The notes beneath the pieces are model-generated. The model was not told the DNA's origin and did not search any database. It was given only the letters and a program-made list of their open reading frames with translations. This document shows, one piece after another, positions 37,088 through 45,580 of a DNA stretch of 47,060 nucleotides. Every line of letters begins with the position of its first letter. Position 1 is the first letter of the stretch. Source of the DNA: an uncultured Brevundimonas sp. (GTDB taxonomy: Bacteria > Pseudomonadota > Alphaproteobacteria > Caulobacterales > Caulobacteraceae); NCBI RefSeq assembly GCF_947305955.1, contig NZ_CAMZFB010000018.1, positions 1 through 47,060 on the forward strand, in the 5' to 3' direction. The translations under genes and the position numbers were made by a program.

Positions 37088-39154
37088 TCAATAAGACGGC
37101 GGGAGGCTGCGGTCGAGACTTGCCTTGATGCCGCGCCACCAACGTCGGATACGCCCGCGCGGCGGGGCGGGCAGGGGGGTGTCGCGCGCGGCGATCAGGA
37201 TGTTGACCAGATCCTCGGCCTCGCAGGGCCAGCCATTCGGCGTGACATAGACCGGATAGTCGATCAGGGCGGCGTGGATCAGCTCATCCAGCGTGATCTG
37301 CCGACCGCGTCGCTCGAACGTCATACGGTCCTCGGTCAGGCCCCATCCGGCATAGAAGGGACGGCCATAGACGCTGACGGCCTTGCCCCGCATCAGAGCC
37401 TCGAACCCCGAAAGCGAAGTCAGGGTCGCCAGTCGCTCGCAGGCGTTCAGCAGGTCGATGATGTCCATATCATCGGCCACGGCGTCCACTTCCTCCATCG
37501 CCGCCGCATCCAGCAGGCCCGGACGGTTGCCGGACGTGACGTCGGGGTGGTTGCGATAGATGAGGAAGGCGTCGGGATAGTCCGCGCGGGCGGCTTTCAC
37601 GAGGCCGGAGTTGGTACGGATATCGCCGCATCCGGTCAGGATCGACTTGTCGTTCTCGACCTGACCGACGACCAGCAGGATGTCTCTGTCCTTGGGCCAG
37701 TCGGCGGGTAGGGCCGCGCCCTTGAGATTGTATTTCGACAGGCCCGCCCCGACGACTTTCTCGCGCAAGGCACGGGCGCGTTCCAACTGGCGCGGTGACA
37801 GGGCATTGCCCGCGATCAGGCTTTCCAGACGGCTGGGCGTGCGCGGGTCGTAATAGACGCCCTCATCGTCCAGAGCGACAGACAGCGCCCCAAAGAAGTC
37901 GGAGCCCAGTCCGCGCGAACGGATAAAGCCATCCTCCATGCGAACGGTCGGGCCTTCATAGGCATCTGCGGCGGCGCGGATGATCGGGTTTTCCTTGCCC
38001 GCCCACCAGATCAGCTTGCCGTTGTTGGCGCGGGCGTCGGCAAGGGCTGAGGATGAACGCCAGAAATAGCGCACCGTCCCCTTGGGGCTGTTCAACAGGC
38101 GGCGCACAGGCGGGCGTTTGGCGGGGGCAAAGCCGACAGCAGACCAATGACCGGACAGACGCTCGGCGCGATCACGAAGCGAAATCAGCCGTTCCAGTGC
38201 GGCCTCGGCCTCGCACGGCTGGCCCGTCACCGGATCGACATAGCGGGTGTAGCGGATCATGGCGGCGGCCACGACCTGTTCGACCGTGCGCGGCTGTCCA
38301 CGGCGGCCCGTCAGCACCTTATCCTGCGTCAGGCCCCAGCCGGAATAGAAGGGCGCGCCGAAACAGGTCACGCGCTTGCCCCGTAGCAGGGCCTCGAAGC
38401 CCAGAGCCGAGGTCACGACATAGACCGCATCCACCGCATCCAGCAGTTCGGCAGGGCGCACGTCGGTGTCGATAAGTGTGACGTTTGAGAGTTGATCGGC
38501 GGGGATGCAACCCTGTTTGCGCCCTGCGGCCACGGCGGGGTGGCGTTTGACGATGATCTGGGCGTCGGGATGATCGGCGCGCGCGGCGGCCAGCATCTCG
38601 GCAAAGCGGGCCTCATTGGCCAATCCATAGGCGATGGAGGCATCGCCATAGGTCTGGTCCACCACCAGAACGCGCGGTCGGCCTTGAAGCACGGAAGGGT
38701 CGAGCGCCACGCCCATATTGGTCTTGGAAATGCGGCTCTCGACCATGCGCTCGATCAGGGCGCGGGCGCGGGCGGCCATGGCGGCATCACACCACTGCGG
38801 CGCGGTATCGATCAGGGCCTCAAGGCGGCTGGGGCGGGTGGCGTCATAATAGATGCCGAGATCATCGACGACGACGCTGAGGCTGGTCGCGCCGCTCTCG
38901 CCCAGACCCACCGAGCGCAGGAAGCCGTCCTCCAGCGCCACATAGGGTTTGCCATTCTTAGCCGCCCATTTGCGCCCGACATTGGCCGAGGGTTTCATCC
39001 CCCAGCCCATCACTACAGCCACATCGGCGGACGGCAGCTTGCGGATGTCGTAATCGGCCACGAAGGTCGCCAGATGGGGCACCTTCAACACTCCCGGCGC
39101 ACAGACCCATGCGGTCGGGCGGCGCGTTGCGTTGGCGGGGGCGTTTTCGATCAT
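37088..39154 (-). CDS. KpsC-type dual-module capsule glycosyltransferase (beta-Kdo transferase-like)
   Basis: This 688-residue protein has two homologous halves. Each has an L-E-D-G-F-x-R-S-x-G-L-G motif: ALEDGFLRSVGLGESG at about residues 73-88 and RMEDGFIRSRGLGSDFF at about 403-419. Each is followed by VVDDLGIYYD or VALDDEGVYYD and later RHPAVAAGRKQG or RNHPDVTSGNRPG. This is the layout of KpsC, which builds the poly-Kdo linker on lyso-phosphatidylglycerol for ABC-dependent capsule export in group 2/3 capsules. No kpsS, kpsM/T, kpsE/D or CMP-Kdo gene is nearby, so the acceptor is uncertain. GT99-type active-site residues were not checked. Confidence 0.88.
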   Translation of the reverse strand: MIENAPANATRRPTAWVCAPGVLKVPHLATFVADYDIRKLPSADVAVVMGWGMKPSANVGRKWAAKNGKPYVALEDGFLRSVGLGESGATSLSVVVDDLGIYYDATRPSRLEALIDTAPQWCDAAMAARARALIERMVESRISKTNMGVALDPSVLQGRPRVLVVDQTYGDASIAYGLANEARFAEMLAAARADHPDAQIIVKRHPAVAAGRKQGCIPADQLSNVTLIDTDVRPAELLDAVDAVYVVTSALGFEALLRGKRVTCFGAPFYSGWGLTQDKVLTGRRGQPRTVEQVVAAAMIRYTRYVDPVTGQPCEAEAALERLISLRDRAERLSGHWSAVGFAPAKRPPVRRLLNSPKGTVRYFWRSSSALADARANNGKLIWWAGKENPIIRAAADAYEGPTVRMEDGFIRSRGLGSDFFGALSVALDDEGVYYDPRTPSRLESLIAGNALSPRQLERARALREKVVGAGLSKYNLKGAALPADWPKDRDILLVVGQVENDKSILTGCGDIRTNSGLVKAARADYPDAFLIYRNHPDVTSGNRPGLLDAAAMEEVDAVADDMDIIDLLNACERLATLTSLSGFEALMRGKAVSVYGRPFYAGWGLTEDRMTFERRGRQITLDELIHAALIDYPVYVTPNGWPCEAEDLVNILIAARDTPLPAPPRGRIRRWWRGIKASLDRSLPPSY

Positions 39155-39217
39155 GGGTTATGTCTAGGCGGGGCTTGGCCGGTGCGCCAGATGGCGCGGG
39201 CGTCGACCTGTGGGCAA

Positions 39218-40036
39218 TCAGAGACCGGCGAGCAGGGCCTGCGCCTGTTCCAGATGCAGCCGTTCGACCATTTCGCCGTCCACGCGGATGACGCCGAGGC
39301 CCTCGGCCTCCGGCGCGGCAAAGGCGGCGACGACCTTCTGCGCCCACTCCACCTCGGCGGGCGAGGGGCCAAAGGCCGCGTTGGCGGGGGCGATCTGGGA
39401 CGGGTGGATCAGGCTCTTGCCGTCAAAGCCATAGAGCCGACCCTGTGCGGCCTCGGCGGCAAAGCCTTCCTCGTCCTTGATGCGGTTGAACACGCCGTCG
39501 ATGGCCAACAGCTTGTTCGCACGGGCGTGAGCGACCAGCGATGAAAGCCACGGCTTGAACGGTTCGCGGTCGGGCGAGGGGCCGGTCTTCATCTCCTTGG
39601 CCAGATCGTTCACACCCAGCATCAGGCCCGACAGGATGCCGCCCGCAGAGGCGATATCCTTAAGGTCGATTAGGGCGGCGGGCGTTTCGATCATGGCCCA
39701 CAGGCGCTGGTCCAGACGCAGCACGTCGCTGATGGCTTTGACCTGCTGGTCGTTCTCGATCTTGGGCGCGACCACCAGATCGACGGGCGCGTCCTTGAGG
39801 GCGTTCAGGTCGTCCTCGGCCCATTCGGTGTCCAGCGCATTGATGCGGACGGCCAGCTTGGGTTTGAAGCCACCGGCCTTGGCGGCCTCGATGGCGGCGG
39901 CGCGGGCCTCCGCCTTGGCTTCGGGCGCGACGGCATCCTCGAGATCCAGCACCGCCACGTCGCAGTCCAGTGTGCGCGCCTTTTCAATAGCGCGGGCATT
40001 GCTGGCGGGCAGGTAGAGGACGCTGCGGACTTTCAT
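39218..40036 (-). CDS. CitE-like aldolase/lyase (HpcH/HpaI family)
   Basis: This 272-residue TIM-barrel protein has AVLDLEDAVAPEAKAEAR (about residues 29-46), PKIENDQQVKAISDVL, AMIETPAAL (metal-binding Glu), MLGVNDLAKEMK and YGFDGKSLIHPSQI, the pattern of CitE and malyl-CoA lyases. These use Mg2+ and cleave or form acyl-CoA esters of malate-like acids. It has no CitD/F partners, so it may be a stand-alone CitE-like (CLYBL-type or malyl-CoA/beta-methylmalyl-CoA) enzyme. It starts 45 bases after the stop of the ROK kinase gene on the same strand. Confidence 0.85.
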   Translation of the reverse strand: MKVRSVLYLPASNARAIEKARTLDCDVAVLDLEDAVAPEAKAEARAAAIEAAKAGGFKPKLAVRINALDTEWAEDDLNALKDAPVDLVVAPKIENDQQVKAISDVLRLDQRLWAMIETPAALIDLKDIASAGGILSGLMLGVNDLAKEMKTGPSPDREPFKPWLSSLVAHARANKLLAIDGVFNRIKDEEGFAAEAAQGRLYGFDGKSLIHPSQIAPANAAFGPSPAEVEWAQKVVAAFAAPEAEGLGVIRVDGEMVERLHLEQAQALLAGL

Positions 40037-40081
40037 GGGCGACTCGCTGGGAAAATCAGGTTCGCCCGACCATAGCGGGCG

Positions 40082-40972
40082 CTATTCCCAAAGTCTCGCC
40101 GCACCCCGCACGCCGGAACTGTCGCCCCAGCGGGCCGGCACGACGGCGGCGTTCCAGATGTCGGAAAAGACGCGGGCGGCGATGGCCTCGTTCAGACCGT
40201 CATAAAGCTCTGCGACGTTCGACAGGCCGCCGCCCAGCACGATGATCTCCGGATCGACAAGGTTCACCACGGCCGCCAGTGCCCGTGCCACGCGGTCGCG
40301 CAGCAGGTCCAGTTCCGCCTTGGCGGCCTCATCTCCCGTGCGGACGGCCTCGATGATCTGTTCACACGTCCAGTTGCGGTTCGTTGCGGCATGGTGGGCG
40401 CGGGCGAAGCCACTGCCGGAAATCCATGTCTCCAGACAGTTCGACTGTCCGCACCAGCAGGCAGGGCCGGGCACTTCGTCAAGGGTCGGCCAGGGCAGGG
40501 GATTGTGGCCCATTTCGGCGGCGACGCCGTGGCGGCCTTCCACCAGCTTGCCGTCGATCACCAGCCCTGCGCCGCATCCGGTGCCGAGGATAACGGCATA
40601 GACCGATGAATGGCCTTCGCCCGCGCCGTCCACGGCTTCGGACAGGGCCAGACAGTTGGCGTCGTTCGCCAGCCGCACGGGGCGACCCAGATACTGTTGC
40701 AGGTCAGCCTGGAACGGGCGGCAGTTCAGATACTGGCTGTTGGCATTGCGGATCAGGCCCGTGAGCGGCGAGGGCGACCCCGGAATGGCGATGCCGATGG
40801 AGCGTGTGGCCCCGACCTCGGCCTCGACCTCGGCCACCAGCGCTTTCACGGTTTCGAGCGCGCCGTCATAGTGGCCGGGATTGGGGCGGCGGATACGGGC
40901 GGCGAAACCGCCCGCGTCATCGATGGCCGCCGCCTCGATCTTCGTCCCGCCGAAATCGACCCCGATACGCAT
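40082..40972 (-). CDS. ROK family sugar kinase
   Basis: This 296-residue ATP-dependent kinase begins IGVDFGGTKIEAAAIDDAG, with the phosphate-binding loop DFGGTK. It has the catalytic region RLANDANCLALSE, in which Asp of N-D-A-N is the base, and GTGCGAGLVIDGKLVEG. The zinc motif follows: MGHNPLP and CWCGQSNCLETWISG. The pattern is like that of fructokinase, glucokinase or GlcNAc kinase (NagK) members; the specificity cannot be read by eye. Start ATG 40972 overlaps the stop of the msrC gene by one base (TGATG), so it is coupled to it. Confidence 0.9.
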   Translation of the reverse strand: MRIGVDFGGTKIEAAAIDDAGGFAARIRRPNPGHYDGALETVKALVAEVEAEVGATRSIGIAIPGSPSPLTGLIRNANSQYLNCRPFQADLQQYLGRPVRLANDANCLALSEAVDGAGEGHSSVYAVILGTGCGAGLVIDGKLVEGRHGVAAEMGHNPLPWPTLDEVPGPACWCGQSNCLETWISGSGFARAHHAATNRNWTCEQIIEAVRTGDEAAKAELDLLRDRVARALAAVVNLVDPEIIVLGGGLSNVAELYDGLNEAIAARVFSDIWNAAVVPARWGDSSGVRGAARLWE

Positions 40973-41466
40973 CAGGCGGCAAAGACCTTGGCCATCAGGC
41001 GCTCAAGCCATTCCTGATCGATTGCGTCGAAGGCGGCCTTCTCGGTGGCATCCACGTCCAGTACGGCGATCAGCTTTTTGTCGGCGTCGAACACCGGCAC
41101 CACGATCTCGCTTTGGGATCGGCTGTCACAGGCGATGTGGCCCTCGAAGGCGTGGACGTCCTCGACCAGCTGGGTCTTGCCCTGAAGCGCCGCCGCACCG
41201 CAGACACCGCGCGTGAACGGAATGCGCAGGCAGCCAAGCGTGCCTTGATACGGGCCGACGACCAGCTCGTTTTCCTTCAGGGGATCGACCACATAGAAGC
41301 CGGTCCAGAAGAAGGCCTCGAATGCGTCCGACAGCATGGACGACACCGTCGCCATCTTGGCCGTCAGATTGGTCTCGCCATCCAGTACCGCCAGGATTTC
41401 AGCCTCGACCTCGGCATAGCGTTCGGCCTTGTCGGCGGGGCGGTCGTCACGGGCGATGTAGGACAT
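40972..41466 (-). CDS. msrC: Free methionine-R-sulfoxide reductase (GAF domain)
   Basis: Counted from ATG 41466 the protein has 164 residues. It is a single GAF domain of the fRMsr type, which reduces free methionine-(R)-sulfoxide with a disulfide cascade. All three cysteines of the family are at the expected places: Cys79 in GCLRIPFTRG, Cys89 in GVCGAAA (the GVCG motif) and Cys113 in HIACDSRSQSEIVVPV. The pocket Trp, Phe and Tyr are in FFWTGFYVV. It is cytoplasmic and needs thioredoxin. The ROK kinase overlaps its stop; the link between the two is not understood. Confidence 0.93.
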   Translation of the reverse strand: MSYIARDDRPADKAERYAEVEAEILAVLDGETNLTAKMATVSSMLSDAFEAFFWTGFYVVDPLKENELVVGPYQGTLGCLRIPFTRGVCGAAALQGKTQLVEDVHAFEGHIACDSRSQSEIVVPVFDADKKLIAVLDVDATEKAAFDAIDQEWLERLMAKVFAA

Positions 41467-41673
41467 GCGAATTTTAATCCTGTGGTGGAGGCGCAAACAT
41501 AGGGACGCGAAGCCTAAGGCGAAATGCCGGGCCTGTATTTTTTCATGCCCGAGCGCGGCCGGGGCGGGTTGTGCTGAGAATTGGAAAAACAGCGTAATCT
41601 CAAGGACTTAATCTAAGCTTAGCTATTTTTCGTGAATGGCGTCGCTCCTTCCTCCTCGTTTTGAGTACAGATT

Positions 41674-42273
41674 ATGAAGATGCTTACTGTCGCTGCGGCT
41701 TGCGCAGCCCTGCTTGCCACGCCGGCTGTTGCCCAAGAGTCGGGCCGTTATATTCAAGCCAACCTGGGCGGTGTTGTCGGTGGCGAGTTCGATTCCAACT
41801 TTATGAACCAAGACGCCGACAACGGCTATCTGGTCAGCGTTGCCTATGGTCAGTCGATCGCACCGAAGTGGTCGATTGAAGGCGAACTGGTTTACGCTGA
41901 TGCCGAACTGGAAGGCAGCCGCATCAAGCTCATGGGTATCTCGCCCATGTCCATGGTGCTTGATTACGACATGACCACCCTGGGTCTGATGGCCAACGCC
42001 AACTACGAAATCTATCGCTCGGGCAAGAACGCAGCCTACGTCGGCGCTGGCGTTGGCTTCGGCGAAGTCGAGTACAAGCCTAAAGGCAGCGATTACGGTT
42101 CGTCGGACGACACCGGCATCATGTGGCAGCTCAAGGCCGGTGCGACCCGCGAACTGAACGAAAAGACCACCCTCGACATCGGCTACCGCTATCTGGTGGC
42201 ACCGGAAGTCGGCTCGGTGGGCGAAGCTGGCAAGTTCCACACCCTGACCGTCGGTCTGCGCCGCGCCTTCTAA
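41674..42273 (+). CDS. Outer-membrane beta-barrel protein (first of the 41.7/43.0 kb pair)
   Basis: This 199-residue protein has a signal peptide (LTVAAACAALLATPAVA, cut after about residue 20). The barrel strands include YIQANLGGVVGGEFDS, KWSIEGELVYADAEL, LGLMANANYEIYRSG, AAYVGAGVGFGEVEY and IGYRYLVAPE, and the sequence ends LRRAF. The same pieces recur in the gene at 43005 (YIQGNLGLNFAG, KWSVEGEFVYLDTD, VMANANYEFYRS, FGYRYLSAP), so the two are paralogues. It belongs to the OmpW/OmpX-like porin-family barrels; ligand unknown. No good ribosome site is visible at ATG 41674. Confidence 0.88.
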   Translation: MKMLTVAAACAALLATPAVAQESGRYIQANLGGVVGGEFDSNFMNQDADNGYLVSVAYGQSIAPKWSIEGELVYADAELEGSRIKLMGISPMSMVLDYDMTTLGLMANANYEIYRSGKNAAYVGAGVGFGEVEYKPKGSDYGSSDDTGIMWQLKAGATRELNEKTTLDIGYRYLVAPEVGSVGEAGKFHTLTVGLRRAF

Positions 42274-42298
42274 GGCCGGTTGACCGCGTGATTGAAGG

Positions 42299-42329
42299 GC
42301 CGGTTCCGAAAGGGGCCGGCTCTTTGTTT
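42299..42329 (+). terminator. Terminator between the barrel gene and arr
   Basis: GCCGGTTCC, a GAAA loop and GGGGCCGGC (42299-42307, 42312-42320) pair fully (two G-U pairs) and are followed by TCTTTGTTT. Terminates the plus-strand barrel gene against the convergent arr gene. Confidence 0.82.
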
Positions 42330-42335
42330 ATGGAC

Positions 42336-42758
42336 CTAGTCGTCCATAGCCCGAATACCTGCAGCTTCCAGCTCGTCGATATGGGCTTTCATCGACGCAA
42401 TCTGCGCCTCGGGATGGCCGTGCCAGCCCACAACCTCGCCGATAATCCGCAACGGGGCGCGGGACCGGAAAGACTGGCTGGGATTGCCAGGGAATTTCTG
42501 GTCGGTCAGATTGGGATCATCCTCGTGATCGCCGGTAGGTTCGACGACATAGATCCTTCCAGCACCCTCTCCCTTGGCCAGTTCGGCACCCCAGATGGCG
42601 GCGTCCAGCGTGCCGCTGAAATAGTTGTGGCCCGCCGCATGGCCTGCGCCATAGTTTGACGCATTACCGGCCACGATCAGCGCACCGACCTGCAAATCTG
42701 CCCGCGTGCCATGGAAAAACGCCTGCCTGAAGGGCGTGGGGGACATTTGTTGCGTCAT
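42336..42758 (-). CDS. arr: NAD+-rifampin ADP-ribosyltransferase Arr
   Basis: This 140-residue protein (from ATG 42758; ATG 42746 is possible) covers the whole Arr family, which ADP-ribosylates rifamycins at the C23 hydroxyl and so blocks RNA-polymerase inhibition. Motifs: FFHGTRADLQVGALI with the NAD-contacting His, HNYFSGTLDAAIWGAELA with the Tyr, RIYVVEPTGDHEDDPNLTD with the catalytic-region Asp, and KFPGNPSQSFRS. The gene has the same codon style as its neighbours and no transposase or integron site beside it, so it looks intrinsic. Whether it raises rifamycin resistance here is untested. Confidence 0.93.
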   Translation of the reverse strand: MTQQMSPTPFRQAFFHGTRADLQVGALIVAGNASNYGAGHAAGHNYFSGTLDAAIWGAELAKGEGAGRIYVVEPTGDHEDDPNLTDQKFPGNPSQSFRSRAPLRIIGEVVGWHGHPEAQIASMKAHIDELEAAGIRAMDD

Positions 42759-42961
42759 GGTTTTCGCTCCGTGCCAGAGCGGGCAGGCAATAGGAAAAAC
42801 CGTCGTTCTACCAGTTCTTGAAACTGTCTGGTTTGCCACCATCTAAGGTCAAACGGACCGGTATCTTGGGGGTTTGCGACGCGCAGCCCTTGGGCGAATG
42901 TTTATCTACATTACAACCTGTTGATAAATAACGCCGATTAACCAGTCGGTAGGAATTGGCA

Positions 42962-42991
42962 CCTAGAGAGACGCTTCCTTTCAACTCTAGG
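42962..42991. promoter_or_regulatory. Inverted repeat before the 43.0 kb barrel gene
   Basis: CCTAGAG (42962-42968) and CTCTAGG (42985-42991) are perfect 7-bp arms separated by 16 bases, ending 13 bases before ATG 43005, where no ribosome site is visible. It could be an operator or a 5' UTR hairpin. Confidence 0.4.
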
Positions 42992-43004
42992 TATATTTAC
43001 CGAT

Positions 43005-43661
43005 ATGAAAATGACTGTTTTGGCTTCGGCTGCCGCTCTCGCCCTGATGGCTTCTCCGGCTCTCGCTCAATCGGGCAACTATATTCAAGGCAACCTGGGC
43101 CTGAACTTTGCTGGTCAGTCGGACCTGAACCTGGTTCTGGACGGCGATAGCTACAAGGAAGACCTGGACCTCGAAACCGGCGTGTTCGCCAGCGCTGCTT
43201 TCGGCCACAAGTTCGCGAACAAGTGGTCGGTTGAGGGCGAGTTCGTCTATCTGGACACCGACGTGGACGTCGGCACCTTCGAAGATATCCTGTCGGACTA
43301 CTTCGAAGAAGACGTGAAGCTGGACATCGGCACCAAGGTTTACGGCGTCATGGCCAACGCCAACTATGAGTTCTATCGCTCGGCCAACACCGCCCTCTAT
43401 GCCGGTGCGGGCATCGGCTATGGCAAGGTCGAGTACAAGCTGGCCGTGCCGGATGCAGACTTCGCCGGTTCGGCCGACGACAACGGCTTCATGTGGCAGG
43501 TGAAGGCCGGCCTGATCTACGACATCAACGAAAAGACAGCTTTTGACTTCGGCTACCGCTACCTGTCGGCCCCGACCGGCAAGGACGGTATTGATGGTGA
43601 CTCGCTGTCGGTTGACACCTCGGCCCACGTGCTGAGCGCTGGCATGCGCTTCAACTTCTGA
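43005..43661 (+). CDS. Outer-membrane beta-barrel protein (second of the pair)
   Basis: This 218-residue protein has a signal peptide (VLASAAALALMASPALA, cut after about residue 21) and barrel strands YIQGNLGLNFAGQSDLN, KWSVEGEFVYLDTDVDV, VYGVMANANYEFYRS, AGAGIGYGKVEYKL and FDFGYRYLSAP, ending GMRFNF with a terminal Phe for outer-membrane assembly. It is a paralogue of the 41674 gene, with extra acidic insertions (DYFEEDVKLD). The pair is separated by the oppositely transcribed arr gene. Function unknown. A bidirectional terminator follows. Confidence 0.88.
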   Translation: MKMTVLASAAALALMASPALAQSGNYIQGNLGLNFAGQSDLNLVLDGDSYKEDLDLETGVFASAAFGHKFANKWSVEGEFVYLDTDVDVGTFEDILSDYFEEDVKLDIGTKVYGVMANANYEFYRSANTALYAGAGIGYGKVEYKLAVPDADFAGSADDNGFMWQVKAGLIYDINEKTAFDFGYRYLSAPTGKDGIDGDSLSVDTSAHVLSAGMRFNF

Positions 43662-43684
43662 TTTCGGGCCTGACCTGAAATGAA

Positions 43685-43722
43685 AAAGCCCCGACGGCCA
43701 AGTGGCGGTCGGGGCTTTGTTT
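43685..43722. terminator. Bidirectional terminator between the barrel and PH-domain genes
   Basis: AAAGCCCCGAC and GTCGGGGCTTT (43685-43695, 43708-43718) form an 11-bp stem extended inside by further GC pairs, with TGTTT after it on the plus strand and TTTCA on the minus. Lies between two convergent genes. Confidence 0.88.
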
Positions 43723-43729
43723 ATGGAGC

Positions 43730-44245
43730 TTATCCCAGCTTCGCTTCGATCCGTTTCAGGCTGTCGCGTATCTCGGTCAGCAGATCGATCGTGCCGATGT
43801 CACTCTTGGCCGGCCCATCCGATGCCGCCAGAGCGTCGCGGCGGGCGAGGATCAGATCGCGCACCTGACGGGCGTTTTCCACGCCGATCAGATCGGCCTC
43901 GGACTTGCCGGTTGCAGCATTGCGCTGTCCCGCCGTTTCGATGCGAAGGCCCAGCAGGCCGAACTTGGCCAGCAGCGGCCCTTCCGAAATCGAAATGTCC
44001 TGGATCTTGTCCAGCGGGATGGTCAGTTCGCGTTTGAAGAACACGCCCTTGCCGACCACCACGCTGCGCTCGGTCAGTTCCAGCCGCAGGTGTTCGTAAT
44101 AGCGTTTGGCCCACCAGGTGCCGACGAAGGCCCACACCGGCAGGGCCAGAATGCCGACGACGGTGACTGCCAGCGTCAGGGCACCTGACAGGAAATAATA
44201 GATCTGCAGCTTTGAGCTGAAGCTGAAATTCGTGGATGTCGTCAT
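43730..44245 (-). CDS. PH-domain (bPH_2, YdbS-like) membrane protein
   Basis: This 171-residue protein has two close hydrophobic segments (about residues 13-46) and then a soluble domain: LRLELTERSVVVGKGVFFKRELTIPLDKIQDISISEGPLLAKFGLLGLRI (shown only in outline here; residues about 52-101). The K-I-Q-D-I and G-L-L-A-K-F-G-L-L segments are typical of the bacterial PH (DUF304) family. The C-terminus is a charged coiled tail (IRDSLKRIEAKL). The family's role is not settled. The ribosome site before ATG 44245 (GGAGG) is strong. Confidence 0.85.
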   Translation of the reverse strand: MTTSTNFSFSSKLQIYYFLSGALTLAVTVVGILALPVWAFVGTWWAKRYYEHLRLELTERSVVVGKGVFFKRELTIPLDKIQDISISEGPLLAKFGLLGLRIETAGQRNAATGKSEADLIGVENARQVRDLILARRDALAASDGPAKSDIGTIDLLTEIRDSLKRIEAKLG

Positions 44246-44349
44246 CTGTCCCTCCGGCCTTTAGCCGACAGGACCACAGCCGTGCCCCAGCCACAAGCTT
44301 GAGCGAGCAAATATCGCAGCCAAGTCTATGACTTAACGAGAGGGGAGGG

Positions 44350-44396
44350 TGGTAGGCGTGGAGGGACTCGAACCCCCAACCAGACCGTTATGAGCG
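44350..44396 (-). tRNA. 3' fragment of a CAU-anticodon tRNA; chromosomal attachment half of an integrated element
   Basis: Read on the minus strand, CTCATAA (the anticodon loop, CAT = bases 44392-44390) is followed by CGGTC, a variable loop, the T-arm GGGGG-TTCGAGT-CCCTC, the acceptor 3' strand CACGCCT, A and CCA (44352-44350). The 5' side does not match: the bases before the loop (GCGCG) fail to pair with CGGTC except for two pairs, and no D-arm or 5' acceptor strand exists. Thus only the 3' part is a tRNA, probably elongator tRNA-Met or tRNA-Ile2. The integrase gene begins 33 bases away. The join lies at or near the anticodon loop. Confidence 0.8.
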
Positions 44397-44428
44397 CGCT
44401 GTACTAGCATTGAGAAGCCGCTTTTCTT

Positions 44429-45580
44429 TTAAAACTGTGGTGAGAACGCGGGGTTTTCGCGTCTTACGGGGACTTTAGCGTTGGGTAGTCGTTGGGTGGC
44501 GACTTCTGCGGTTTCTCGAAGCCCGGATGGGCTATGATGGCCATAGTGCTTTATGATCATTGCTTCGCTTGTGCCAATGAAACCTCCGACTCTCCAAGCA
44601 GGCTCTCCAGCTTGCATTTTCCAAGTCGCACAGGTGTGTCGCAAGGTGTAGGGGATGATGCCTTCAGGTAAGTTAGCGTTTTGGATCAATGTGTTAAAAG
44701 CATTTTTGACTGATTTTACGGAACTGCCTTCGAATTCTACAACGTTCTGAGCCCCCAGGGCTCTCCACCTACGTAAGTGTGCCTGAAGTCGGCGCGGAAT
44801 AGGGGTGGTGGGCTGTCGCTTGTTCGTCGCGACTTTTCCCGCTGGCTTTCTGTAGAAGAGGCCCGCTTCAAGGTCGATGAAACTCCGACCTGGCGCTGCG
44901 GTGAATGATGCTGCGAGAATGTCGCCTGGCCGTGATCCTGTGTAGAGCCCGAAAAGAATGAAGCGGACCAAATGGCGTAGTGGTCGCCTTTCAGTCGGTA
45001 TCCCTTTCTGAATTTCTCTGGTGTTGCGGCAGACGCGGATTAGGTGCGCTACTTCTTCGCGAGTTAGCCAACGTTCTCTTGGAGCCCCAGCAGGAGGCAA
45101 GGTCACACGTACATCGGCGTGATGAAGGCCTTCTTTGTGATGGTAGTTGATTGCGGCTTGTAGATCCTGAAGCTCTCGCCTAGCGGCTCCAGGGGTCTTG
45201 GTTGCGGTAAACTGTTCGCAGGTGCCGCGCGTAACTTCTGAGAGGCTTTTGTCACCCCACCATTTTGCAAGCCTCTCACAGCGTCCTGCGGCTTTCTGGG
45301 CGGTGGCCAATTTAGGGACGACTTGTTGGAGATAGAGCGTAAGAACATCGCCGATGGGGATGTCTTCGATGCACCTTCTGCGTCTTGGGACTGCGTGACT
45401 TTCTACTATGAACTGCGCAAGCTTTGTCGCAGCCGTTGCGCGGTCATTACGGCCGCATCCCGTGCTAATTTGGCGTCCGTTATAGAGGATGTAGTAGGCC
45501 CCTTTTTCTGCACTTCTTCCCGATTTTTGGGGTCTGGGCTTGCGATACCATAGTCTAGGCGGCTGGGTGTCACGCGGCAT
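44429..45580 (-). CDS. Tyrosine-type site-specific integrase
   Basis: This 383-residue protein starts at ATG 45580, which has GAGGA upstream; an upstream TTG is in frame but less likely. The N-terminal arm-binding part has KGAYYILYNGRQISTGCG. The catalytic domain has Arg218 in GLYTGSRPGD, Y-T-L-R314-H315 in IPYTLRHTCATW, and the nucleophile Tyr346 in MIIKHYGHHSP. The usual His three places before the second Arg is a Tyr (Y311), as is frequent in this subfamily. It recombines element and chromosome att sites, here a tRNA. It overlaps the previous gene by 175 bases in another frame. Confidence 0.93.
   Translation of the reverse strand: MPRDTQPPRLWYRKPRPQKSGRSAEKGAYYILYNGRQISTGCGRNDRATAATKLAQFIVESHAVPRRRRCIEDIPIGDVLTLYLQQVVPKLATAQKAAGRCERLAKWWGDKSLSEVTRGTCEQFTATKTPGAARRELQDLQAAINYHHKEGLHHADVRVTLPPAGAPRERWLTREEVAHLIRVCRNTREIQKGIPTERRPLRHLVRFILFGLYTGSRPGDILAASFTAAPGRSFIDLEAGLFYRKPAGKVATNKRQPTTPIPRRLQAHLRRWRALGAQNVVEFEGSSVKSVKNAFNTLIQNANLPEGIIPYTLRHTCATWKMQAGEPAWRVGGFIGTSEAMIIKHYGHHSPSGLRETAEVATQRLPNAKVPVRRENPAFSPQF

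Noticed and set aside
44350..44430. Complete tRNA gene
   Set aside because: Only the anticodon loop to CCA end fits; there is no D-arm or 5' acceptor strand, so it is a fragment.
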